A stretch of DNA of 64,000 nt from Alicyclobacillus acidiphilus NBRC 100859 (GTDB lineage: Bacteria > Bacillota > Bacilli > Alicyclobacillales > Alicyclobacillaceae), in contig NZ_BCQI01000010.1 of assembly GCF_001544355.1 (NCBI RefSeq), positions 1 to 64,000 on the forward strand. Reading direction: 5' to 3'. Every line of letters starts with the position of its first letter. Position 1 is the first letter of the stretch. Below, piece by piece: positions 52,109 through 60,164 of the stretch. The translations under genes were made by a program, and so were the position numbers. The notes beneath the pieces are model-generated. The model worked only from the letters and a program-made list of their open reading frames with translations. It searched no databases and was not told the origin of the DNA.

Positions 52109-53326
52109 ATGACAGGCGTTTCACTGGTCAATCAAGGTGTTTTGCAGCCGTATTTTCAACCGATTCTGTCACTCGATCACTTTCGAGTGATTGGATATGA
52201 AGCGTTAGGGAGAAAGGTCACGCCGCTTGGAGAGGAGAGCCTTGGTCCCTACTTTGCGAATCCTGATATTCACGACGGGGACAAGCGAGTGGTCGATCGC
52301 GCGTTGCGAAGGCAGGCTCTGGCGAAGTTATCCTCGTTTGAAGGCGATTGTAAACTGTTTCTGAATGTCAAACCGAGTTGGATCTACGATTACCGGAATC
52401 GGCCGGATGAGATTCCGACACTGCGCTTTCTCGAGGAACTCGGCGTGGACGGTTCCCGCATTGTACTTGAACTCACGGAGGATCAGTTCGACGGGGAACT
52501 GTCGCTGCTTCACGAAGTATTGTCCGTATACCGAAGCAAGGGTTGCCAGATCGCTATCGACGACATGGGGATCGGATTCAGCAATTTTGACCGGGTCGCG
52601 TTTCTTGAACCGGAGTACATGAAAATTGACTTGCACTTCGTTCGCAACAGCCGTCACTTTGCCAGTTATCGAAGTCTTCTTCAGGCCTTTTCATCCGTCG
52701 CGGAGCACATCGGCTCTTCGCTTCTGCTGGAGGGCATCGAAACCGAGGACGATGTCGAGCTCGCGCTTGCCCATGGAGCGCGGTATTTGCAAGGATTTTA
52801 TTTCTCAAGGGCAAAGCCCGATTTCTTCGACGCGGGCGAGTTCGTCACCTCTCTGTCCGCGTTGTCCAAACGGTATTATTCGGCGCAGTCTCAGGCGTTG
52901 AACGCAGCGTTCGACGTCGGCTTGGACATTGTCAACGTCGTGGCCCGCGTACGGGGACTCTTGCGGCTGCGCACTTCGACAGATCGGGACGATCTCGATG
53001 GCTTCGTGCGATGGTTGACGGCGCGAATGTCCAGCGTGTGTTGTCGCGCCTACATATGCGCCGCCGACGGAACGCAGCTGTCCTACAATTATGCGCGGAC
53101 GGACAGCGGCATGTGGGAAGTTTCGAAGTACCGAAAAGGGTGCAATTGGGCCTGGCGCCCTTACTTCCTGGAGAGTATTGCCGCCATGAACCGCAGTCAG
53201 CAAGGGATCTTGTCCAAGTTGTACAGAGACATCGATTCGCTGAAGGCCATCCGCACATTCTCCTGTCCGCTCCATGACGACCACTATCTGTTTGTCGATC
53301 TCGACGTGGATCAACTCGCCCGGTGA
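52109..53326 (+). CDS. ykuI: YkuI-like EAL-domain protein with PAS-like C-terminal domain
   Basis: 405 residues. The EAL domain (about 10-250) has YEALGR (E31), FLNVKPSW, LELTEDQ, AIDDMGIGFSNF, MKIDLHF and LLEGIETEDD, then QGFYFS. The C-terminal domain (about 270-400) matches the YkuI_C PAS-like fold: CCRAYICAADGTQLSYN, NWAWRPYFLESIAAMN and IRTFSCPLHDDHYLFVDL. YkuI binds cyclic di-GMP in Bacillus. From memory, the B. subtilis protein lacks some catalytic residues that appear intact here, so this one may be an active phosphodiesterase. It overlaps the convergent permease gene by 16 bases. Confidence 0.88.
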   Translation: MTGVSLVNQGVLQPYFQPILSLDHFRVIGYEALGRKVTPLGEESLGPYFANPDIHDGDKRVVDRALRRQALAKLSSFEGDCKLFLNVKPSWIYDYRNRPDEIPTLRFLEELGVDGSRIVLELTEDQFDGELSLLHEVLSVYRSKGCQIAIDDMGIGFSNFDRVAFLEPEYMKIDLHFVRNSRHFASYRSLLQAFSSVAEHIGSSLLLEGIETEDDVELALAHGARYLQGFYFSRAKPDFFDAGEFVTSLSALSKRYYSAQSQALNAAFDVGLDIVNVVARVRGLLRLRTSTDRDDLDGFVRWLTARMSSVCCRAYICAADGTQLSYNYARTDSGMWEVSKYRKGCNWAWRPYFLESIAAMNRSQQGILSKLYRDIDSLKAIRTFSCPLHDDHYLFVDLDVDQLAR

Positions 53327-54714
53327 GCGTCGCTGTAGACGTGTTCACGCTTTGCGAACGCGGCGTACAAAATGAATGCCACAATGAAACTCACGTAATA
53401 CGACAGGTCGCCGATCTGCGGCCAATGTTTCGCGAAATAGCCCACGTACATGGTTTGATTGAAAAATGGGATGGAACACGCGAAGCCAATCAAGAATGCC
53501 CACAACCCAGCTCGCACTGGACGCGCATGCGTGTAAAAGTCGTCAAGATCTTGCCGTTTGCGGCGAATGATGAGAAAGTCGCAAACCACGACCGCCAGCC
53601 AAGGGCTGATCCAGTAGGCCAGCACGAACAGGAAGTTGCTGTAATTGTTGTAATAGCCGGATTGGCCGCCAATGAGCGACAGGAGACCGCCGATCACGCC
53701 GACCAGCAGCGCCGCGATCCATCGCTTCGGCGCGATCGCACGGACGAGGCCGATGTCGATGGTCAACAGCGAGATCGAGCCAGAGTAGATGTTGATCACA
53801 TTGGCGGTGATTGTTCCAAGAATGATGGCCAACATCGTGACAATGCCGAACGGGTGCGGCAAGATGCTTGTCACGAGGTCGGTTGGCTTAGCGATGGACG
53901 TAAACGTGCTGAGACCGGTTCCCAACAACTCCAGCCAGACGGCGGGAATGACGTTGCCCCAGAACGCCGCGTGAAACGCCCGATACCCAGCGGTGTCTCG
54001 CGGAAAGTAGCGGCTGTAGTCCGAGGAGTATGTCATCCAGCCCATCATGTAGGATAAAGCGATGGAGATGGCGACGATGATGGATCCCGATGTTCCACTG
54101 AACGCCTGTGCCCTTGGGTTTTCGGGGATGTTGAACCGGATGTGCGGAAAGGCGTAGATACTGACCACAATGAAAATGACCATGAGGACAACCGCGGAAG
54201 CTCGCTCCACCCAGTGAATGAGATTGTGACCGTAAATCGATATGACGGCCTGAACCGCAATCATCACGATGAGGTTGGGTATGAATCCGATAGGCAGGAG
54301 CCATTCCAACGCGTAGACGCCAAGTACGGTATTGACAGCATACCAGCCAATTCCAGAGAGAAAGTTCAGCACGCCGGGAAGAAAGTTCCCTGCGTAACCG
54401 AACGATGCGCGCGATTGAATGAGCTGCGGAATCCCCCATCGGTATCCGAACGTCGTCAAAAACCCGATCGCCAACGCACCGACGACGGTGCCGATGATCA
54501 ACGAGATGCTGGCCTGCCAAAACGACAGCCCGAACACGCCTACCCCGAGCACGCCAGTGGTGAGTGTTGCGAACTCAAGATTAGCGCTAAACCACAGGGT
54601 GAAGATGCTGTGTGGTCTGCCGTGGCGATCCGATTCTGGAATTGGCTCAATGCCGTGGGGCTCCACGTGCAATACTTCCGCCCCGTACGATTCCGACTGT
54701 TTCGCGTATGACAT
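53311..54714 (-). CDS. NCS1-family nucleobase/hydantoin-type permease
   Basis: 467 residues with about twelve membrane helices. The N-terminal stretch GIEPIPESDRHGRPHSIFTLWFSANLEF is the NCS1 signature; further matches are SRASFGYAGNFLPGVLNFLSGIGWYAVNT and SYMMGWMTYSSDYSRYFPRDT. NCS1 carriers bring in cytosine, purines, allantoin or hydantoins as nitrogen sources. It diverges from the ammonium transporter gene, with a TnrA-type box between them, which fits a nitrogen-scavenging role. The exact substrate is not readable. Confidence 0.9.
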   Translation of the reverse strand: MSYAKQSESYGAEVLHVEPHGIEPIPESDRHGRPHSIFTLWFSANLEFATLTTGVLGVGVFGLSFWQASISLIIGTVVGALAIGFLTTFGYRWGIPQLIQSRASFGYAGNFLPGVLNFLSGIGWYAVNTVLGVYALEWLLPIGFIPNLIVMIAVQAVISIYGHNLIHWVERASAVVLMVIFIVVSIYAFPHIRFNIPENPRAQAFSGTSGSIIVAISIALSYMMGWMTYSSDYSRYFPRDTAGYRAFHAAFWGNVIPAVWLELLGTGLSTFTSIAKPTDLVTSILPHPFGIVTMLAIILGTITANVINIYSGSISLLTIDIGLVRAIAPKRWIAALLVGVIGGLLSLIGGQSGYYNNYSNFLFVLAYWISPWLAVVVCDFLIIRRKRQDLDDFYTHARPVRAGLWAFLIGFACSIPFFNQTMYVGYFAKHWPQIGDLSYYVSFIVAFILYAAFAKREHVYSDAHRAS

Positions 54715-55027
54715 GGTTCAGCCTCCCCGCAAATACCCGCAAAAACTCACGCACATGGTGTTCCCTGGTGACGCCGGAATTATGAGGCCGGTTCTCGACG
54801 TTCACCCCTTCCGAAATCCAGTCTTAATCCGTTGGAAAACGTGTTTCATGCCTGTGTATGGCTAATCATGGATTTTCATGTCATGTATTGAGTGGAAATC
54901 AGAATAACCAGTTGAAATCAAGCTTTATTTCTATATATGTTAGATAACATAACACAAAGCGTTGACGGAATAGCATCGTGGAAGGTACGGTTATAAAAAA
55001 ATTCAGTTAGGGAGTGGAGGCAACGCG
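54715..55027. other. 313-bp divergent regulatory region between NCS1 permease and amt
   Basis: No gene. The middle (about 54890-54955) is AT-rich and holds the TnrA box. A TATAAA at 54992-54997 could be the amt -10 without a good -35, as expected for an activator-dependent promoter. The amt ribosome binding site (GTGGAGG) ends the region. Confidence 0.6.
54938..54954. promoter_or_regulatory. TnrA/GlnR-type box
   Basis: A 17-bp site that fits the consensus TGTNAN7TNACA at every fixed position: TGT-T-A-GATAACA-T-A-ACA. It lies 90 bases before the amt start and about 225 bases before the NCS1 start. Bacillus TnrA activates the ammonium transporter (nrgA/amtB) from such a box under nitrogen limitation. 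Confidence 0.8.
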
Positions 55028-56419
55028 ATGGCGACCTTGATGAAGTCGAAGTGGTACTGGTTCTTATCCATTTTTCTCGGCATCACACTCATCCCAAGCA
55101 CCACCTTCGCAGCTACGACGAGCCCTATCGATTCTGGAGACACAGCTTGGATTCTCGCATCTTCCGCACTCGTATTGCTCATGACGCCGGGACTTGCGTT
55201 CTTTTACGGCGGACTCGTTCGGACCAAAAATGTCATCACCACGATGCTTCAAGTGTTTGCAGTCATTTTGGTCGTCTCGATTCAGTGGGTGATCATTGGT
55301 TACTCGTTGGCGTTTGGGCCTGATTTCCACCATATCGTCGGCAACCTGAGCTGGTTCATGATGCGCGACGTAGGAGCCGCTCCCGACACGGACTACGCGG
55401 GAACCATTCCCAACATGGTGTTCGGTATCTTTCAGATGATGTTTGCCATCATTACACCGGCGTTGATTGTCGGCGGCCTCGCTGAACGTGTCCGATTCGC
55501 GGCGTTCACCGTGTTCATCGTTCTCTGGGCGACACTGATTTACGATCCGCTGGCCCACTGGGTATGGGGTGCGGGCGGTTGGTTGCATTCCATGGGCGTG
55601 TTGGATTTTGCAGGCGGTACGGTCGTCCATATTTCGTCCGGTGTCGCTGGCTTGGTTGCCGCCATCTACCTTGGCAAGCGCGCCGAACATGGAACCGGCG
55701 AAATCAAGGCGCACAACGTTCCGTTTGTTCTGTTGGGCACTGCGCTCTTGTGGTTTGGATGGTTTGGATTCAACGCAGGAAGCGCGCTGTCCGCAAACTT
55801 CCTGTCGGCCGAAGCCTTCCTTGCGACCAACACGGCGACGGCGGCCGCGGCCATTGGCTGGATGATCGTCGAGAAAATCCGCACGGGTCACGTGACGCTC
55901 GTCGGTGCCTGCGCTGGCGCAGTCGCTGGGTTGGTGGCGATCACGCCGGCCGCAGGGTTCGTTTCCGCAGGCTGGTCTATCGTGCTGGGTTTGCTTGGCG
56001 GCGCCATTTGTTACTTGGCCTCCACGTTCATGAAGGCGAAACTCGGTTACGACGACGCGCTGGACGCGTTTGGCGGGCACGGTATCGGCGGTACGTGGGG
56101 CGCCTTGGCAACTGGGTTGTTTGCATCGACGACGATTAACTCCGCAGGCGCGAACGGACTTGTCCACGGCAACGCCCACCAGGTTGTCCTGCAGATTCTT
56201 GGCATCGTCTCCACATGGATCTTCTCCGGTCTTGGCACGCTGATTCTGCTTTGGGTAGTCGACAAAGTGATGGGACTTCGCGTGACGAAAGAAGAGGAGA
56301 TTATGGGCCTCGACCAGATGCTGCACCATGAATCCGCATATCCAGAAACGTTGACGCCCAGTGAACTTCCGAAGTATTTCGGAGCACAATCGTCGCCAGG
56401 TGCGACTCGGGAACTGTAA
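55028..56419 (+). CDS. amt: ammonium transporter (Amt/NrgA)
   Basis: 463 residues. A cleavable-looking N-terminal hydrophobic segment (FLSIFLGITLIPSTTFA) precedes eleven membrane helices. Signatures include DTAWILASSALVLLMTPGLAFFYGGLVRTKN, the twin-His pore residue in DALDAFGGHGIGGTWGA and WFGFNAGSALSANF. It moves ammonium into the cell when nitrogen is scarce. No glnK/nrgB regulator gene follows, unlike Bacillus nrgAB. ATG after GTGGAGG. Confidence 0.95.
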   Translation: MATLMKSKWYWFLSIFLGITLIPSTTFAATTSPIDSGDTAWILASSALVLLMTPGLAFFYGGLVRTKNVITTMLQVFAVILVVSIQWVIIGYSLAFGPDFHHIVGNLSWFMMRDVGAAPDTDYAGTIPNMVFGIFQMMFAIITPALIVGGLAERVRFAAFTVFIVLWATLIYDPLAHWVWGAGGWLHSMGVLDFAGGTVVHISSGVAGLVAAIYLGKRAEHGTGEIKAHNVPFVLLGTALLWFGWFGFNAGSALSANFLSAEAFLATNTATAAAAIGWMIVEKIRTGHVTLVGACAGAVAGLVAITPAAGFVSAGWSIVLGLLGGAICYLASTFMKAKLGYDDALDAFGGHGIGGTWGALATGLFASTTINSAGANGLVHGNAHQVVLQILGIVSTWIFSGLGTLILLWVVDKVMGLRVTKEEEIMGLDQMLHHESAYPETLTPSELPKYFGAQSSPGATREL

Positions 56420-56515
56420 ACGGTAATCCGGCATCCCTTCGCCACGCTCGGCGATGACGAGGCATACGAGGCTGTCTGAAAGCGGCGAAAGCTGCCTGGA
56501 GGCAGCCTTGTCTGC

Positions 56516-57850
56516 TTAGTACAGAGACAGATACCGGTTGAGTTCCCATGGGTGGATCGCCTTCCGATAGGCTTGCCACTCGGCCAATTTCGCCTGCAGA
56601 TAGTGTGTGAACGCGTGCTCACCCAAGCACTCTCGAATGGTCTCGTCCTCCTCGAGCGCTTCGAGCGCCTCTTCCAAGTTGGCGGGCAGCCGAAAAATCT
56701 CGTGCGCGAACCTTTCTTCTTCCGACATCCCGGCAGGCGACTTGAAGAGCGGATCGGGCGGAGTCAATTGTTTTTGGAGGCCGTCGAGTCCCGCTTTCAA
56801 GATGACGCTGAACGACAGATAGGGATTGCAGCAGGCGTCGGGTGATCGAAGTTCCACCACCGTTTTGTGGTGTTCGTAGTCGGTGACGCGAACGAACGGC
56901 ATGCGATGATTGGTCGACCAGAAGATGTGCGCAGGTGCTTCAAATCCTGGAACCAGTCGCTTGTAACTGTTCACCAGTGGATTGGTGATCGCCGTGATGG
57001 CGGGGGCGTGTGTCAACAGGCCGGCGATGAACGATTTGCCGGTTTGGCTCAGTCCATGCGGCTGTGCGATGTCGCGGAAGGCGTCTTGCCCGTCTTGCTG
57101 CATGGTCATTTGCGTGTGCAAGCCAGATCCGTCCGCGTATTCAAACGGCTTTGGCATGAATGTGGCATGCAGGCCGTGGCGGCGGGCAATCGATTTGACA
57201 ACCATCTTTGCCGTCATGACTTGATCAGCGGCGGTCACGGCGTCGCTGAAGGACAGATCGATCTCTTGTTGGCCGGGTGCGGTTTCGTGGTGAGACGAGA
57301 GGACTTCAATGCCCATTTGCCGAAGCGTGACTACAACTTCCTGCCGACACGACTCGCCCGCGCCTTCGGGGGCGAGATCGAAATAGCCAATGTCGTCGCT
57401 CGGTCTGCTCGTAGGGTCGCCATGTTCATCGAGGCAGACCAAAAAGTACTCGAGTTCCACCGAGAATCTTGGCGTGTCGAAGCCCAAGCGATTGTACTCG
57501 ACCTGGGTACGCTTCAGGATGTGGCGTGGATCTCCAGCGAATGGGACGTTGTCGGGCAGATGGACGCTGCAGATGATTCGGGCGATGGCGAAATCGTTGA
57601 ATGTCCAAGGCAGAACGAGCCATGTGTCGTAGTCAGGCATCAGATACATGTCCGACTCTTCGATGCGTGCGAAGCCATGAATGGAAGAACCGTCTATCAT
57701 GATCTGCCCATCGAGCGCGGTTTCCAACTGCGTGACAGGGATTTCGACGTTTTTCAAAATCCCAAACAAGTCCGTGAATTGCAGTCGAACGTAACGCACC
57801 CTTTCGGTTGCCGCACTCAATAGAATGTCCGCCTTGGTCAGCCGGGGCAT
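56516..57850 (-). CDS. glnA: glutamine synthetase, divergent type I
   Basis: 444 residues, the usual size for the type I-alpha group. Core motifs hold: IDGSSIHGFARIEESDMYLMPD, NSYKRLVPGFEAP, and ELRSPDACCNPYLSFSVILKAGLDG. Other normally invariant stretches differ from the Bacillus housekeeping enzyme, for example PKPFEYADGSGLHTQMTM (usually GSGMHCNLS) and FWSTNHRMPFVRV (usually AWSAQNRSPL). It stands alone rather than behind glnR. It may be a second, specialised glutamine synthetase or a gamma-glutamyl ligase with another amine substrate. Convergent with amt. Confidence 0.85.
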   Translation of the reverse strand: MPRLTKADILLSAATERVRYVRLQFTDLFGILKNVEIPVTQLETALDGQIMIDGSSIHGFARIEESDMYLMPDYDTWLVLPWTFNDFAIARIICSVHLPDNVPFAGDPRHILKRTQVEYNRLGFDTPRFSVELEYFLVCLDEHGDPTSRPSDDIGYFDLAPEGAGESCRQEVVVTLRQMGIEVLSSHHETAPGQQEIDLSFSDAVTAADQVMTAKMVVKSIARRHGLHATFMPKPFEYADGSGLHTQMTMQQDGQDAFRDIAQPHGLSQTGKSFIAGLLTHAPAITAITNPLVNSYKRLVPGFEAPAHIFWSTNHRMPFVRVTDYEHHKTVVELRSPDACCNPYLSFSVILKAGLDGLQKQLTPPDPLFKSPAGMSEEERFAHEIFRLPANLEEALEALEEDETIRECLGEHAFTHYLQAKLAEWQAYRKAIHPWELNRYLSLY

Positions 57851-57957
57851 TTTCGTACCTCCTCAGCGAGGACTGCGCCGATATCTTTTGTCTATCATAT
57901 GACAAGCTCAGATGTTTGAACATGGGTTCTGGGAGGTTCTCGGGAAGGGAGCGGCAA

Positions 57958-58986
57958 ATGAACGAATGGATTTCGGAAGAATTCGCGGATCTCACTCCGG
58001 AGGATGTCTATGCGCGTTACTGGAGTTGGTCCCGCGACATGTTTGATATCGCGCACGTTGAACAAATGGACGAAGACGAAGTATTGCATTGGATGTCCAG
58101 GCTGCAGAACGCGCGTGAAGATTTGTTGACATGGGGATGGCGGTCGTTCGTGCCTGGGGAACTGCAATCGCGCCTGAGGTTCATTCGATTGGGTTCGGCC
58201 GCGCGCGGGGAAGATCTGCCGCGAAGCGATATGGACTATGCGCTCTGGGCTGCGGAGCCCGTTCAGGTCGCGGATATCGAAGACTCGTTGGTAGAGATGG
58301 TCCGCGGCATGGCCGCGCTGGGTTTTCCGCCGTGTCATGGCAACGTCATGGGAACCAACTGGCGTTGGCTGGGCACAACGGTGGATTGGCGGACCAGGAC
58401 GGGCGAGTACTTTTCCTTTCCCGACTGGAAGAACGCGCGCTATCTGTTCATGATGATCGATTCCAAACCGCTCGCGCAGCCGTGCGAGTCGTGGAGCGAG
58501 ATCGTCGACGACGTACGGCGCGGGATTCGATCTTCGCCCTTCCTATGCTGGCAAATGGCCCATCTAGGCATACACAAGACGGTGGGCATCGACGTCCTCG
58601 GACGTCCGAAGACGAAAGAACGCGATGGAGAACTTGTCTTTGAACTCAAGGACGGCCTCCTGAGTCCCATCATCCACTCGCTCCGCTTGCTCGCCCTCCG
58701 CGAAGCGTTGGACGTGCTGCCGAGTTTAGACAGGCTGGCGGGGCTCGCGTCCGCCAACGCGCTGTCCGAGGACTTTGCGGCATCGTTGAGATCGGCCTTG
58801 ATATTCGGTTGGAAGCTGCGCGCGATCCAGCATCTCCGGATATTGCGCGGCGCTGCGGACGAACAGGATGACGTGGTCAAATGGGACAGATTGTCCGGCG
58901 AGGATCGCGAACATTTGACCCGCCACCTGCGGACAGCCAAGCACTTGGAGCGTATGGTTCACCGGATGTTTCCCAAGCCGAGGTGA
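57958..58986 (+). CDS. DUF294-type nucleotidyltransferase-like protein
   Basis: About 342 residues. The polymerase-beta-type motif is RLGSAARGEDLPRSDMDYAL, with G79-S80 and the metal Asp residues D91 and D93. The C-terminal helical part fits the DUF294_C substrate-binding domain of GlnE-like and protein-PII uridylyltransferase relatives. The CBS and cyclic-nucleotide domains often fused to DUF294 are absent. It is followed after 14 bases by a DEDDh exonuclease, an arrangement also seen in other bacteria. ATG 57958 follows GAAGGGAG; the upstream open frame has no similarity. Confidence 0.8.
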   Translation: MNEWISEEFADLTPEDVYARYWSWSRDMFDIAHVEQMDEDEVLHWMSRLQNAREDLLTWGWRSFVPGELQSRLRFIRLGSAARGEDLPRSDMDYALWAAEPVQVADIEDSLVEMVRGMAALGFPPCHGNVMGTNWRWLGTTVDWRTRTGEYFSFPDWKNARYLFMMIDSKPLAQPCESWSEIVDDVRRGIRSSPFLCWQMAHLGIHKTVGIDVLGRPKTKERDGELVFELKDGLLSPIIHSLRLLALREALDVLPSLDRLAGLASANALSEDFAASLRSALIFGWKLRAIQHLRILRGAADEQDDVVKWDRLSGEDREHLTRHLRTAKHLERMVHRMFPKPR

Positions 58987-59000
58987 TAGCGAGGTGATAG

Positions 59001-59678
59001 ATGGTGAAGTGGTTTTGGACTTCGAATCGTGGGGATGGCCCGAATTCATCCGCTGTCGATCCATCGCCGATCGTGCGTATTTGGGACGCTCCGCTGGAGG
59101 AAGTCGACTACTTCATGATCGACATTGAAACGTCCGGTTTCTCAGCGGAAAGGGACACGATTCTATCGCTTGCCGCGGGCTGCACGACTGGCAAATCGGT
59201 CGAATTCACCAAGTTCATGTACGATGTGGTCCGCCACGATCACGTCGATCACGTTCCACAAGTCGTCTGGGATCTCACCGGATTGACGCCAGAACAGCTG
59301 CGAACGGGTTCCGAACTCGCCGAGGTGCTTCGAGAAGCCCTCACCTTGGCGGTGAACCGCGTATGGGTAGCTCACCACGCGCGTCACGAAGTCTCGTTTC
59401 TGCAGCGCTACACTCGCCAGATCTGGAAACTGAAACTGCGGCCGCTGGTGATTGACACGGCCACCGTCGCCCAAGCGCTCGGGAGGCTTTCACGCGTTCC
59501 GACGCTTGACGAAGTGTGCGCGTGGTTAGGCGTCGACGTTACGGACCGGCACCGTGCAGACGCAGACGTGCGAATGACAGCGCAGATTTGGCTCAAAGAG
59601 ATGGAGATGTGCCAAGCCATCGGATTGCGGACTGTGTCCGACGTGATCGACTGGACCAGCGCCAGGGCGTTCGGCTGA
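59001..59678 (+). CDS. DnaQ-like DEDDh 3'-5' exonuclease
   Basis: 225 residues. ExoI DIETSG (D41, E43), ExoII in WVAHHARHEVSFL and ExoIII HRADADV give the four acidic residues and the histidine of the DEDDh class. It resembles polymerase III epsilon-type proofreading exonucleases but is free-standing. It is probably co-transcribed with the DUF294 gene, so it may act with it on RNA or nucleotide ends; this is inference only. Confidence 0.85.
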   Translation: MVKWFWTSNRGDGPNSSAVDPSPIVRIWDAPLEEVDYFMIDIETSGFSAERDTILSLAAGCTTGKSVEFTKFMYDVVRHDHVDHVPQVVWDLTGLTPEQLRTGSELAEVLREALTLAVNRVWVAHHARHEVSFLQRYTRQIWKLKLRPLVIDTATVAQALGRLSRVPTLDEVCAWLGVDVTDRHRADADVRMTAQIWLKEMEMCQAIGLRTVSDVIDWTSARAFG

Positions 59679-59713
59679 AAGACGCCACGGGACACATGCG
59701 TGCCGTTTTGGCG

Positions 59714-60115
59714 TTATGCTTGCTCCACGATCGTGCCCCAATTTTGTGCTTTTTGCAGACTTGTCGCACATTCCGCGAATGCGTTCGCCGTTTCCCGTGC
59801 AGCGACCAAAGCTTCTTGGGTCTCCTTCGTTTCCGAGCGAAGCGCGGCTTCGCGTTCGGCCAACGCCAGCAGAACCTTTGCGGTTTTGGCATTCTCCTCA
59901 GACGCGATGAGCCGCTCCTTCTCTTTCAACAAGCGTTGGTACTCTTCGTCGCCGTCCTTGCATTTTGCGATCTCGGAGGACAGATTTCGTCCTTCCTCCT
60001 CCAGTCGCGCGACATGAAGGTGGATTTCCCCAACCCGCTTATCCTCGATCCCTCGAATCACGGCCACGCGGTGCATGAATGTCAAGCCATGCAGCTCGTT
60101 CGCGCAGACGCTCAT
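59714..60115 (-). CDS. small coiled-coil protein of unknown function
   Basis: About 133 residues from the ATG at 60115. From residue 30 on it is a charged, heptad-rich helix (EIHLHVARLEEEGRNLSSEIAKCKDGDEEYQRLLKEKERL) that should form a coiled coil. I do not recognise a family. The frame is open to 60229, inside the end of pepF, but the shorter form fits the intergenic space. The nearest AGGAGG lies about 28 bases upstream, so the start is uncertain. Same strand as, and just downstream of, pepF. Confidence 0.5.
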   Translation of the reverse strand: MSVCANELHGLTFMHRVAVIRGIEDKRVGEIHLHVARLEEEGRNLSSEIAKCKDGDEEYQRLLKEKERLIASEENAKTAKVLLALAEREAALRSETKETQEALVAARETANAFAECATSLQKAQNWGTIVEQA

Positions 60116-60164
60116 CGAGGCCGTCGTACAAGAGAGCGTACCTCCTTCCGGTTCGGAAGCACTC

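Noticed and set aside
55064-56434. 456-codon open frame on the minus strand
   Set aside because: It is the antisense of the ammonium transporter; the translation is low in hydrophobic residues and matches no family.
57888-57905. Possible GlnR/TnrA site upstream of the glutamine synthetase gene (TTGTC, 8 bases, GACAA)
   Set aside because: The dyad is 1 base short of the TGTNAN7TNACA spacing and lacks the inner T-A positions, so I do not call it a box.
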